A DNA stretch of 64,000 nucleotides from JAPUEK01 sp963815355 (GCA_963815355.1 CAWFGJ010000009.1:1-64000); one strand, 5' to 3'; positions 37,285-45,607 are shown, counted from the first letter of the stretch. Numbers and translations: made by a program. The notes: generated by a model not told the origin, from the letters alone.

Positions 37285-37313
37285 TTGCGCCGCCCCTGCC
37301 ATCCGCCTAGATA
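37285..37313 (+). promoter_or_regulatory. Putative secG promoter
   Basis: TTGCGC (37285-37290), 17-base spacer, TAGATA (37308-37313), 29 bp before the secG start. The same -10 hexamer is seen before the second tRNA-Gly. Confidence 0.55.
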
Positions 37314-37342
37314 GGCGCGTCAGCACCTAAAGGCCCTGCCCC

Positions 37343-37705
37343 ATGGAAAACGTCGTCCTCACCATCCACCTGATCCTTGCCCTGCTTTTGATCGGGGTGG
37401 TGCTTTTGCAGCGGTCCGAAGGTGGCGGCCTGATGAGCGGCGGCGGCGCGATGTCTGCACGCGGGACCGCAACGGCTTTGGGCAAGTTGACCTGGATCTT
37501 TGCGGCGGGCTTTATTGCCACCTCAATCACGCTGACCATATTGGCCAGCCAGCGCGCGGACAGCGGTTCGGTTGCCGATCAGATCGGTGTCACGAACACG
37601 GCCCCGGCGGCTCCGGCCACAGAGGGCGGCCTGCCCACGGGCAGCGAATTGCTGCCCCCGGTCAGCACCGATGCCCCGGCAACCCCGCCTGCTGCGGAAA
37701 ACTGA
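37343..37705 (+). CDS. secG: Preprotein translocase subunit SecG
   Basis: 120 residues. Two membrane helices (VVLTIHLILALLLIGVVLLQ and LTWIFAAGFIATSITLTILA) with the conserved loop RSEGGGLMSGGG between them, followed by a Pro/Ala-rich hydrophilic tail, as in alphaproteobacterial SecG. Part of the SecYEG inner-membrane channel. Precedes pyrG, an order I recall from Rhodobacterales. Confidence 0.85.
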   Translation: MENVVLTIHLILALLLIGVVLLQRSEGGGLMSGGGAMSARGTATALGKLTWIFAAGFIATSITLTILASQRADSGSVADQIGVTNTAPAAPATEGGLPTGSELLPPVSTDAPATPPAAEN

Positions 37706-37756
37706 TACTATCCTTTGTCTACCTTAACCGAACGGCGACAGCATCTTGCGGTCTGG

Positions 37757-37785
37757 TTGCGCTATGACCAATCCTGGACTATAGA
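37757..37785 (+). promoter_or_regulatory. Putative pyrG promoter
   Basis: TTGCGC (37757-37762), 17-base spacer, TATAGA (37780-37785), 67 bp before the pyrG start. Confidence 0.45.
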
Positions 37786-37852
37786 TCAAATCCCGTGATG
37801 CAGCGATTCCCGCGACCCGAATCGCCGCCCTGAAACCAGCACGGGAGTCCCC

Positions 37853-39496
37853 ATGGCACGCTATATTTTCATCACCGGCGGCGTGGTGTCCTCGCTTGGC
37901 AAAGGTCTGGCCTCGGCGGCCCTTGGGGCGTTGTTGCAGGCGCGCGGCTATACGGTGCGTTTGCGCAAGCTGGACCCCTATCTGAACGTCGATCCGGGCA
38001 CGATGAGCCCGTTTGAGCATGGCGAGGTCTTTGTGACCGATGACGGGGCCGAGACCGATCTGGACCTTGGCCATTATGAGCGTTTCACCGGGGTATCCGC
38101 GCGGCAGACCGACAGCATTTCCTCGGGCCGGATCTATTCCAACGTGCTGGAGAAAGAGCGCCGCGGCGACTATCTGGGCAAGACCATTCAGGTGATCCCG
38201 CACGTCACCAATGAGATCAAGAACTTCCTGCGCATCGGCGAGGATGAGGTCGATTTCATGCTGTGTGAGATCGGCGGCACCGTTGGCGATATCGAGGGCC
38301 TGCCTTTCTTCGAAGCCATCCGTCAGTTCATCCACGAACGTCCCCGTGGCCAGTCGATCCTGATGCACCTGACGCTCTTGCCCTATCTGGCCGCCTCGGG
38401 TGAGCTGAAGACCAAGCCCACGCAGCATTCGGTCAAGGAGCTGCAATCCATCGGTCTGGCCCCGGATGTGCTGGTCTGCCGTTCCGAACATCCGATCCCG
38501 GAAAAGGAACGCGAGAAGATCGCGCTGTTCTGCAACGTGCGCAAAGAGCATGTCGTGGCCGCCTATGACCTGAAGACCATCTATCAGGCACCGCTGGCCT
38601 ATCACGGCGCCGGGCTGGATCAGGCCGTGCTGGATTGTTTTGGCATCTCGCCCGCACCGAAACCCAACCTTGACCGCTGGACCGATGTGATGGACCGGCT
38701 GACCCATGCCGAAGGCGTGGTGCGGGTGGCGATCGTCGGCAAATACACCCAGCTGGAAGACGCCTACAAATCCATCGCCGAGGCGCTGACCCATGGCGGC
38801 ATGGCCAACCGCACCCGTGTGAAGGCCGAATGGATCGACGCCGAGATCTTTGAGCGCGAAGACCCCGCCCCCTATCTGGAAAACTTCCACGCCATCCTCG
38901 TCCCCGGCGGCTTTGGCGAGCGCGGCACCGAAGGCAAGATCAAGGCCGCGCAATTCGCCCGCGAAAAGAAGATCCCCTATCTGGGCATCTGCCTCGGCAT
39001 GCAAATGGCCGTCATCGAGGCCTCGCGCAACCTTGCGGGCGTGACCGATGCGGGGTCCGAGGAATTCGACCATGAGGCGGGCGGCAAGCGCTTTACCCCC
39101 GTGGTCTATCACCTCAAGGAATGGGTGCAGGGCAACCATGTGGTCGCGCGCAAGCTGGGCGACGACAAGGGCGGCACCATGCGTCTGGGCGCCTATACTG
39201 CAAACCTGACGCCCGGCTCTCGGGTTGCGGGGGTCTACGGGGCCACCACGATCGAGGAACGCCACCGCCACCGCTATGAGGTGGACATCCGCTATCGTGA
39301 GCAGTTGGAGGCTTGCGGTCTGCAGTTCTCGGGCATGAGCCCGGACGGCAAGCTGCCCGAGATCGTCGAGGTCAAAGACCACCCCTGGTTCATCGGCGTC
39401 CAGTTCCACCCGGAACTGAAATCCAAACCCTTCGCCCCGCACCCGCTGTTTGCCGATTTCGTGCGGGCGGCGAAAGAGGTTGAGCGGCTGGTTTAA
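37853..39496 (+). CDS. pyrG: CTP synthase
   Basis: 547 residues. Makes CTP from UTP, ATP and glutamine. N-terminal synthetase domain: FITGGVVSSLGKGLASAALG (P-loop), LDPYLNVDPGTMSPFEHGEV and the regulatory EIGGTVGDIEG. C-terminal class I glutamine amidotransferase domain from about 290, with nucleophile in GICLGMQMAVIE (Cys about 381) and His/Glu in GVQFHPELKSKP. Full length and intact. ATG chosen at MARYIFITGG. Confidence 0.92.
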   Translation: MARYIFITGGVVSSLGKGLASAALGALLQARGYTVRLRKLDPYLNVDPGTMSPFEHGEVFVTDDGAETDLDLGHYERFTGVSARQTDSISSGRIYSNVLEKERRGDYLGKTIQVIPHVTNEIKNFLRIGEDEVDFMLCEIGGTVGDIEGLPFFEAIRQFIHERPRGQSILMHLTLLPYLAASGELKTKPTQHSVKELQSIGLAPDVLVCRSEHPIPEKEREKIALFCNVRKEHVVAAYDLKTIYQAPLAYHGAGLDQAVLDCFGISPAPKPNLDRWTDVMDRLTHAEGVVRVAIVGKYTQLEDAYKSIAEALTHGGMANRTRVKAEWIDAEIFEREDPAPYLENFHAILVPGGFGERGTEGKIKAAQFAREKKIPYLGICLGMQMAVIEASRNLAGVTDAGSEEFDHEAGGKRFTPVVYHLKEWVQGNHVVARKLGDDKGGTMRLGAYTANLTPGSRVAGVYGATTIEERHRHRYEVDIRYREQLEACGLQFSGMSPDGKLPEIVEVKDHPWFIGVQFHPELKSKPFAPHPLFADFVRAAKEVERLV

Positions 39497-39827
39497 GGGG
39501 GGGCTCTTGGGCCAACGCCTCATGGCGCGGGGCTTCGCCCGTCAGGTCGCAGAATTCAAGGTTCGTGTTGCTGTCCTGAACGGCTTCAGCGCGCTCGGCA
39601 TCCCTGTCACAAAGGTCACGGGATAGGTCTGACCGGGCGAAGCGGAAGTCGTTGCGTCAGCCGATTTGCGCGACAGAGCCCCCTCTTCCCCCAAGGAAGA
39701 TCAAAAGAAGATCGACGCAAGACGCCGTCTTCCCCCTTCTTGCCACCGTGCGGCCCGTTCATAAAACACCCCCGGCCCATCCGGACCGGGGGTGTTTTCA
39801 ACCCGAACTCAGCTGCGGCCAAAGACC
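39497..39827. other. Intergenic region between convergent pyrG and efp
   Basis: 330 bp with no convincing gene. It holds the two-way terminator at 39763-39798. Confidence 0.5.
39763..39798. terminator. Bidirectional rho-independent terminator between pyrG and efp
   Basis: AAAACACCCCCGG (39763-39775) and CCGGGGGTGTTTT (39786-39798) form a perfect 13-bp stem with a 10-base loop and U-runs on both strands. It is 30 bp from the efp stop and so mainly serves efp. Confidence 0.9.
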
Positions 39828-40394
39828 TTAGTCCTTGGCGCGTTCCACATAGGAATAGTCTTCGGTGTTAATCACGATCCGGGTGCCTGCGCCGATATGC
39901 GGCGGCACCAGAACGCGGATGCCGTTGGAACAAATCGCGGGCTTGTAGGACGACGAGGCGGTCTGGCCCTTGGTCACAGGCTCAGTCTCGGTGATCTCGA
40001 CAACCACGCGCTGCGGCAGCTCAATGGCGATGCAAACGCCCTCAAAGGTGCGCAGGTAAACCTTGATCCCGTCTTCCAGAAACACCTTGTCGTCGCCGAT
40101 CACGTCTGGCGACACGGCGATCTGTTCGTAGGTTTCGGGGTTCATGAAATGATAGCCTTCGCCGTCGTCATAGAGGAAATCATATTCCCGCTCATCGACG
40201 GTGGCTTTCTCCACCATCTCCGTGGTGCGCCAGCGTTCCGACACTTTCACCCCGTCCGAGATGCGGCGCATGTCGACGGTGGTGGTGGGCGTGCCCTTGC
40301 CGGGGTGGAAGTTTTCGGCCTTCAGAACGGCGTAAAGCTTGCCGTCCATCTCGACCACATTTCCTTTGCGCAAGGATGAGGCGATGACTTTCAC
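39828..40394 (-). CDS. efp: Elongation factor P
   Basis: 188 residues from GTG 40394 (AAGGA 8 bases upstream), exactly the family length; a frame open to 40559 is rejected. Rescues ribosomes stalled at polyproline. Residues FHPGKGTPTTTVD place the modifiable Lys at 33 in the domain-I loop, and the C-terminus has RIVINTEDYSYVERAKD. The presence of EpmA encoded divergently, 113 bp away, suggests this Lys is beta-lysylated. Confidence 0.9.
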   Translation of the reverse strand: MKVIASSLRKGNVVEMDGKLYAVLKAENFHPGKGTPTTTVDMRRISDGVKVSERWRTTEMVEKATVDEREYDFLYDDGEGYHFMNPETYEQIAVSPDVIGDDKVFLEDGIKVYLRTFEGVCIAIELPQRVVVEITETEPVTKGQTASSSYKPAICSNGIRVLVPPHIGAGTRIVINTEDYSYVERAKD

Positions 40395-40507
40395 GGGGTA
40401 TTCCTTCGTACGTTGCTTGTGCAGGGACGGCCCCTGTCCTAGAGGAGCCCGGCGTATCGTTGACGCCCTTAACGCATCCGCAGGGAAATCTCCAGATGGA
40501 AGCCGCC

Positions 40508-41545
40508 ATGACCGAAACGCCGCTGTGGGATAAGACCCGCCACGCCGACCGCCGACCACTGCTGCTGGCGCGCAACCGGATACAGGCAGGGCTGCGGGCT
40601 TGGCTGGCCGGAGAGGGCTTTACCGAGGTTGACGTGGCCGCGATGCAGGTCTCGCCCGGCAATGAGGCGCATCTGCACGGCTTTGCGACCGAGGCGATCG
40701 GCAACGACGGTCAGGCGCGGCGGCTCTACCTGCACACCTCGCCCGAGTTTGCGATGAAGAAACTGCTGGCCGCAGGTGAGCAACGAATCCACGCCTTCAG
40801 TCACGTTTGGCGCAATCGTGAACGCGGCGTCCTGCATGAGCCAGAGTTCACGATGCTGGAATGGTACCGCGTGGGCGAGCCTTATGAAGTGTTAATGCAA
40901 GACTGCGCCGAGATGCTGAATCTGGCCGCCGATATTACCGGCGCAACCGAATTCCGCTTCCGCGGCCAATCCTGCAACCCCCGCCTCCCCCCCCACCGGC
41001 TATCCGTCGCTGAAGCTTTTGATATTTATGCAAAAATAGACATTTTATCGACAATTCCTTCCGATGGGCCGCCTTCCGTCCCTGCGATGGCGGCGCAAAT
41101 GCGCCAAGCGGGAATGACACCCTCTCCCGACGACACTTGGTCGGACATGCTGTCTAAAATACTGGTCGCAAAGATTGAGCCCCATTTGGGTCATGGCCGC
41201 CCGACTATCCTTGATCGCTACCCCGCTGCAGAAGCCGCCCTTGCCCGGCGCGCAGCGGACGATGCGCGGGTGGCGGAACGGTTTGAACTTTATGCCTGCG
41301 GTGTCGAACTGGCCAACGGCTTTGGAGAATTGACAAACGCCCAGGAACAGCGCCGGCGCTTTGAGATCGAGATGTCGGAAAAGGCCAGAGTCTATGGAGA
41401 GACCTATCCGTTGGACGAAGATTTTCTGTCGGCGCTTGCCTCGATGCCGGCGGCGTCCGGCATCGCTTTGGGTTTTGACCGCCTTGTGATGTTGGCAACA
41501 GGCGCGCCCCGTATCAGCGATGTTATCTGGGTGCCTTCTGCCTGA
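40508..41545 (+). CDS. epmA: EF-P lysine ligase EpmA (GenX/PoxA), class II LysRS paralog
   Basis: 345 residues from ATG 40508 (ATG 40496 is an alternative). Lacks the anticodon-binding domain of lysyl-tRNA synthetase, as expected for EpmA, and keeps class II motif 2 (HVWRNRERGVLHEPEFTMLEW) in part and motif 3 (SGIALGFDRLVML). Attaches beta-lysine to Lys33 of EF-P, encoded divergently next door. The EpmB aminomutase gene that supplies beta-lysine in other bacteria is not in this window. Base composition drops in the middle of the gene, from about 40770, with an AT-rich patch at 41015-41060; see findings. Confidence 0.85.
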   Translation: MTETPLWDKTRHADRRPLLLARNRIQAGLRAWLAGEGFTEVDVAAMQVSPGNEAHLHGFATEAIGNDGQARRLYLHTSPEFAMKKLLAAGEQRIHAFSHVWRNRERGVLHEPEFTMLEWYRVGEPYEVLMQDCAEMLNLAADITGATEFRFRGQSCNPRLPPHRLSVAEAFDIYAKIDILSTIPSDGPPSVPAMAAQMRQAGMTPSPDDTWSDMLSKILVAKIEPHLGHGRPTILDRYPAAEAALARRAADDARVAERFELYACGVELANGFGELTNAQEQRRRFEIEMSEKARVYGETYPLDEDFLSALASMPAASGIALGFDRLVMLATGAPRISDVIWVPSA

Positions 41546-41551
41546 CGCCGT

Positions 41552-41583
41552 ATTTTCTGTCTCTAAATATCCCCGCCGGAGGC
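41552..41583 (-). repeat. Dispersed intergenic repeat, copy 4 (inverted)
   Basis: ATTTTCTGTCTCTAAATATC followed by CCCGCCGGAGGC, 7 bp after the epmA stop. Near-identical to the inverted copy at 29897. Confidence 0.75.
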
Positions 41584-41655
41584 TTCGCCCTCACCCAAGA
41601 GCGCGCTGGCCAGCATGCGCTTGCCTTCGCCCGCAAGGAAAGTTACCGCTTCGTC

Positions 41656-42435
41656 ATGCTGTCCTATCAACATAGCTATCACGCGGGAAATCTGGCGGAT
41701 GTGCAGAAACATGCACTTCTGGCGTGGATGCTTGATTACTTCATCCAAAAAGACAAACCGCTGACCTACATCGAAAGCCATGCCGGGCGCGGGCTTTATG
41801 ATCTGGCCTCCGAAGCCGCGCTGAAAACCGGTGAGGCTGCCTCGGGGATCGCGTTGGCAGAAGCTTGGTTTCCTCCGACACACCCCTACCGGCAACGCCT
41901 TGCCGAGGTGCGGGCTCTGCACGGGCCGAACGCCTATCCCGGCTCGCCCTTGATTGCGGCGCTGGGTCTGCGGGAGTCGGACTCGATCCATCTCGCAGAA
42001 TTGCATCCCCAAGAGCACGAGGCGCTGACCCGCGTTGCGCGGGATTGGGGAGCGCACGTGCAGCGGCGCGACGGATTGGAAATGGCTCTGGCCATTTCCC
42101 CGCCAACGCCCAGACGTGGAATGCTGCTGGTTGATCCTTCCTATGAGGTGAAGGAAGACTACCTGACCATCCCGCGCACGTTAGGTCAGATTGCGCGCAA
42201 ATGGAACGTGGGGGTCTTGGCCTTGTGGTATCCTTTGCTGACCTCAGAGGCACATGTGCCAATGTTGGCAGCCTTGCGGGAAAACTTTCCGGACGGACTT
42301 TGCCACGAGTTGCGTTTTCCGCCGGTGCGTGAGGGCCACAAGATGATCGGCACGGGCATGTTCATCGTAAACCCGCCATTTGGCATTGAGGCGGAGGCCG
42401 CCCGGCTGACCGAGTGCTTTGCTTCGCTGCGGTGA
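41656..42435 (+). CDS. rlmJ: 23S rRNA (adenine2030-N6)-methyltransferase RlmJ
   Basis: 259 residues. The N-terminus MLSYQHSYHAGNLADVQKHA is characteristic of RlmJ, and the catalytic motif reads LLVDPSYEVKEDY (usually DPPYE; Ser replaces the second Pro). Methylates A2030 of 23S rRNA in the cytoplasm. Ends with the family's GTGMFIVNPPFG-like motif (GTGMFIVNPPFGIEAEA). Flanked on both sides by copies of the dispersed repeat. Confidence 0.87.
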   Translation: MLSYQHSYHAGNLADVQKHALLAWMLDYFIQKDKPLTYIESHAGRGLYDLASEAALKTGEAASGIALAEAWFPPTHPYRQRLAEVRALHGPNAYPGSPLIAALGLRESDSIHLAELHPQEHEALTRVARDWGAHVQRRDGLEMALAISPPTPRRGMLLVDPSYEVKEDYLTIPRTLGQIARKWNVGVLALWYPLLTSEAHVPMLAALRENFPDGLCHELRFPPVREGHKMIGTGMFIVNPPFGIEAEAARLTECFASLR

Positions 42436-42502
42436 TCCGATAGCGCGGCGTACCGCCGCCAGTTTTTTCCTCGCCGGCGCGGCGCGGCCGCTTGGCTCAA
42501 GG

Positions 42503-42535
42503 GCCTCCGGCGGGGATATTTAGCGGACAGAAAAT
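42503..42535 (+). repeat. Dispersed intergenic repeat, copy 5
   Basis: GCCTCCGGCGGGGATATTTA followed by GCGGACAGAAAAT, 67 bp after rlmJ. Same orientation as the copies at 25136 and 29861. Confidence 0.75.
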
Positions 42536-42597
42536 CTTGCGCTTGGATACCTCTTCCAGGGATTGGCGCGGGGCTTGGAAGCGGCTAGTCTTCAAGG

Positions 42598-43035
42598 ATG
42601 TTCGCAGATCTCTTGCGCCGTTTGACGGCCCCCGCCCCCAGCCTTTTGCCCGAACCTGATGCCCGTCTGGCATTGGCAGCCCTTTTGGTGCGGGTTGCTC
42701 GGAGTGACGGTCTTTACGCCGCGGAAGAGGTTGAGCGAATCGAACGGATTCTGGCCCGCCGGCATCAGTTGGGGCCATTTGAGGTGGCGCGATTGCGCTC
42801 TGATGCTGAGGCGTTGGAGCATGAAGCCCCCGATACGGTGCGTTTTACCCGCGCCCTGAAAGCGGCGGTGCCGTTGGCAGATCGATCTGGACTGCTGGAG
42901 GCCCTTTGGTCGGTTGCGCTCGTCGACGGCCTGCGGGATGCCGAAGAGGATCGCATGTTGCGGATGCTTGCAAACCTTCTGGGCCTGACAGATGTAGAGT
43001 CGGCTTTGGCGCGGCAGCGGGCTGAAGGCCAATGA
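42598..43035 (+). CDS. TerB-like helical protein
   Basis: 145 residues. Resembles the tellurite-resistance TerB domain: LALAALLVRVARSDGLYAAE, then EVERIERILARRHQL, and a repeated half with ALWSVALVDGLRDAEEDRML, so two acidic D-G-x-x-x-x-E/D loops are spaced as in TerB. Cytoplasmic; role in this organism unknown. Overlaps the next gene by ATGA, suggesting joint function. Confidence 0.7.
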   Translation: MFADLLRRLTAPAPSLLPEPDARLALAALLVRVARSDGLYAAEEVERIERILARRHQLGPFEVARLRSDAEALEHEAPDTVRFTRALKAAVPLADRSGLLEALWSVALVDGLRDAEEDRMLRMLANLLGLTDVESALARQRAEGQ

Positions 43036-43802
43036 TCGCGTCATTGGGGATGTATGACCGACCCGAGACGGCAGAAGCGAATGACCGGCTTTGGGCAGGC
43101 ATCCGTGACAGGTTGCGGTCGGTCAGCAAGGAAGCGCCTGATACTTTGACGCGCGGCGCAGGTGCCTATTGGGCCGCTTGGCAGGCGCCTGACTTGCTAT
43201 TGTCGCAGACCTGCGGTTTTCCGTATCGGTCTATCCTGCATGGAAAAGTCAAACTTGTTGCAACGCCGGACTATGGCGTAGAGGGCTGCCCACCCGGTTA
43301 CTACTGTTCGGTCCTGGTCGCGCGCGCTCAGGACCCACGGGATCAGCCCGCGGCATTCAATGGGGCTGCATTTGCCTACAATGAGGCGTTGTCCCAGTCA
43401 GGGTGGGCGGCACCGCAAAATCTGGCGGCATCAATGGGCTTTTATTTCCGCCCTGCCCTCGCAAGTGGCGGGCATAAGCTATCGGCCCAAGCCGTCGCCG
43501 AGGGCCGTGCCGACATTGCGGCAATAGACGCGGTGACTTGGGAGATGTTGCGCAGGTGGGAGCCCTTCGCCGGCGGGTTGAAGGTTGTTGGGCGCACGCC
43601 GCCGACCCCGGGCCTGCCATTGATCACTGCGCCACATCAGGACGCCGGCCTGCTTTTTTCGGTCGTTGAGGCGGCAATCGCCGGGCTGTCCGCTGAAGAT
43701 CGGGGCGTATTGCAGCTGCGCGGCGTGGTACGAATCGCACCTGAGGCCTATTTGGCTGTGCCGACGCCCCCTTCTCCGGACCAATTCGCGCATTCGTCCT
43801 GA
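43032..43802 (+). CDS. PhnD-like phosphate/phosphonate-binding domain protein without signal peptide
   Basis: 256 residues. Segments such as DLLLSQTCGFPYRS, CPPGYYCSVLVAR, AFNGAAFAYNEALSQSGW and AVAEGRADIAAIDAVTWEML match the ABC-type PhnD-like domain (PF12974). The chain starts MIASLGMYDRPETAEAND with no signal peptide or anchor, unlike transport partners, and no permease or ATPase of the phosphonate type is adjacent. Probably a cytoplasmic binding or sensing protein co-translated with the TerB-like gene (inference). Confidence 0.65.
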   Translation: MIASLGMYDRPETAEANDRLWAGIRDRLRSVSKEAPDTLTRGAGAYWAAWQAPDLLLSQTCGFPYRSILHGKVKLVATPDYGVEGCPPGYYCSVLVARAQDPRDQPAAFNGAAFAYNEALSQSGWAAPQNLAASMGFYFRPALASGGHKLSAQAVAEGRADIAAIDAVTWEMLRRWEPFAGGLKVVGRTPPTPGLPLITAPHQDAGLLFSVVEAAIAGLSAEDRGVLQLRGVVRIAPEAYLAVPTPPSPDQFAHSS

Positions 43803-43903
43803 GCAAAACGCTAAGTCACATGGCAGATTTGGCCGCAATATGCGTTGCATTGCCAGAAAAACTGCGCCCTATTTGACCATCGACCTTAATCATAAGGCCT
43901 CCA

Positions 43904-44707
43904 GTGACTGATACTCAAACTGATCCTGTAGCGGCAGCCGCATCTGACGTGCCGGTGATTGCCATTCGAGACCTGCACAAAAGCTACGGCCAATTGGAAG
44001 TCTTGAAGGGCGTTGATCTGACTGCGCCCAGAGGGCATGTCGTGTCGTTGATCGGGTCCTCAGGTTCGGGTAAATCGACGCTTTTGCGATGCTGCAACCT
44101 TTTGGAGGAAAGTCAGCAAGGCGAAATTCGCTTTGAGGGCGAGGCTGTACGCTGGAAGGGTCAAGGGCTTAACCGACACCCGGCTGACCGGGCGCAGGTG
44201 ACGCGGATGCGGACCAACCTGTCGATGGTGTTCCAACAGTTCAACCTTTGGTCCCACATGACCATCCTGCAAAACGTGATGGAAGCGCCGGTTTCGGTGC
44301 TCAAACGCGATCCGGCAGAGGTTGAGGAAAAGGCCCGCATGTATCTGGCCAAGGTTGGCATTGAAGACAAAGCCGACGCTTGGCCGGCAATGCTATCGGG
44401 TGGCCAACAGCAACGTGCGGCCATCGCGCGGGCGCTATGCATGGAGCCGCGCGCCTTGTTGTTCGATGAGCCGACATCCGCTCTTGACCCTGAGTTGGAG
44501 CAAGAGGTCGTCAGGGTCATCAAGGCATTGGCCGACGAAGGGCGCACGATGATCCTGGTCACCCATGATATGCGCTTGGCGGCGGATGTGTCGGACCACG
44601 TGATCTTTCTCCACATGGGCAAGATCGAGGAAGAAGGCCCGCCGGATCGGATGTTCGGAAATCCGCAGACCGAAAGACTACAAGGTTTTCTTTCAGCGAC
44701 GGCTTGA
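43904..44707 (+). CDS. Polar amino acid-type ABC transporter, ATP-binding protein
   Basis: 267 residues, GTG start with AAGG 7 bases upstream. Walker A GSSGSGKST (about 52-60), signature LSGGQQQRAAIARAL, Walker B LLFDEPTSALD, H-loop THDM. The long insert between Walker A and Q-loop (NRHPADRAQVTRMRTNLSMV) is characteristic of HisP/GlnQ/ArtP-type ATPases for basic or polar amino acids and opines. First gene of an uptake cluster with the binding protein and two permeases that follow. Confidence 0.85.
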   Translation: MTDTQTDPVAAAASDVPVIAIRDLHKSYGQLEVLKGVDLTAPRGHVVSLIGSSGSGKSTLLRCCNLLEESQQGEIRFEGEAVRWKGQGLNRHPADRAQVTRMRTNLSMVFQQFNLWSHMTILQNVMEAPVSVLKRDPAEVEEKARMYLAKVGIEDKADAWPAMLSGGQQQRAAIARALCMEPRALLFDEPTSALDPELEQEVVRVIKALADEGRTMILVTHDMRLAADVSDHVIFLHMGKIEEEGPPDRMFGNPQTERLQGFLSATA

Positions 44708-44790
44708 CTAAAATCGGGCTGACTAGAACCGACCGGACGAACACCAGGTCGGCAAACATACAGAACGACCACTAACCAACGGGAAAAAAC

Positions 44791-45543
44791 ATGAAAAAAC
44801 TGCTTCTTGCGACTGCACTGGTCTCACTTGGTGCGGGGATGTCCTCGGCCCAGACCGTTCGTCTTGGCACCGAAGGGGCTTACCCTCCCTATAACTTCGT
44901 CAATGATGCGGGCGAGGTCGCGGGGTTCGAGCGTGAATTCGGCGACGAGTTGTGCAAGCGCGCGGGCCTGACCTGCACGTGGGTTACCAACGAGTGGGAC
45001 AGCATCATCCCGAACCTGCAATCGGGCAACTATGACGTGATTGTTGCTGGCATGTCGATCACGCCGGAGCGTGGCGAGGTTGTCGATTTCAGCCAGCCCT
45101 ATATCCCACCGGCCACTTCCGCCTACCTGACGCTTTCGGCGGATACCGATCTGATGAGCGGCCCTGTTGCGGCGCAGACATCGACCATTCAGGCCGCGTT
45201 TGTGGCTGAGCATGGAATGTCGGTTGTAGAATTCGCAACGCCGGAAGAAACTGTCAATGCGGTCAAAAACGGCGAGGCTGTCGCGGTGTTGGCCGACAAG
45301 GACTACCTCAAGCCGATCGCGGCAGAGTTGGGCGGGGCCTTGGTGCTGCTGGAGAAAGAGGAGTCCATCGGTGGCGGCGTCGGCATGGCCTTCCGCAAGT
45401 CCGATGCGGAACTTCGCGGCAAATTCGATGCGGCAATCAAATCGATGAAGTGCGACGGCACGCTTGATGCCATGATTGCCAAACCGGAATACTTTGGCCC
45501 AGAAGCCCTGACCTGGGGTGATGCTGGCAAAGAAGGCTGCTAA
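44791..45543 (+). CDS. Polar amino acid-type ABC transporter, periplasmic binding protein
   Basis: 250 residues, family 3 binding protein (HisJ/ArgT-like). Signal peptide MKKLLLATALVSLGAGMSSA cleaved before QTV. EGAYPPYNFVNDAGEVAGFE and the DVIVAGMSITPERGEVVDFS segment are the ligand-facing signatures. Two Cys (55 and 62) are placed to form the disulfide seen in HisJ-like proteins. The ligand is probably a basic amino acid, an opine or an amine; the neighbouring gamma-glutamylation genes favour an amine. Confidence 0.85.
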   Translation: MKKLLLATALVSLGAGMSSAQTVRLGTEGAYPPYNFVNDAGEVAGFEREFGDELCKRAGLTCTWVTNEWDSIIPNLQSGNYDVIVAGMSITPERGEVVDFSQPYIPPATSAYLTLSADTDLMSGPVAAQTSTIQAAFVAEHGMSVVEFATPEETVNAVKNGEAVAVLADKDYLKPIAAELGGALVLLEKEESIGGGVGMAFRKSDAELRGKFDAAIKSMKCDGTLDAMIAKPEYFGPEALTWGDAGKEGC

Positions 45544-45553
45544 CTGGATCACC

Positions 45554-45579
45554 GGGAGGGGCCGACTGTGGCCCCTCCC
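45554..45579 (+). terminator. Hairpin between binding protein and permease genes
   Basis: GGGAGGGGCC (45554-45563) and GGCCCCTCCC (45570-45579) make a perfect 10-bp stem with a 6-base loop, 10 bp after the binding-protein stop and without a T-run. Such stems usually protect or partly end the transcript, giving more binding protein than permease. Confidence 0.6.
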
Positions 45580-45607
45580 ATCCATCGGCTGAACCAATGG
45601 GGGCCGC

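Noticed and set aside
37724..39523. A 599-codon open frame on the minus strand opposite pyrG
   Set aside because: It is the antisense of a fully conserved CTP synthase; its protein is His/Gly/Arg-rich low-complexity typical of reversed high-GC coding DNA.
39616..39822. A 68-codon open frame in the pyrG-efp gap
   Set aside because: It would run across the two-way terminator, has no ribosome-binding site and a composition unlike its neighbours.
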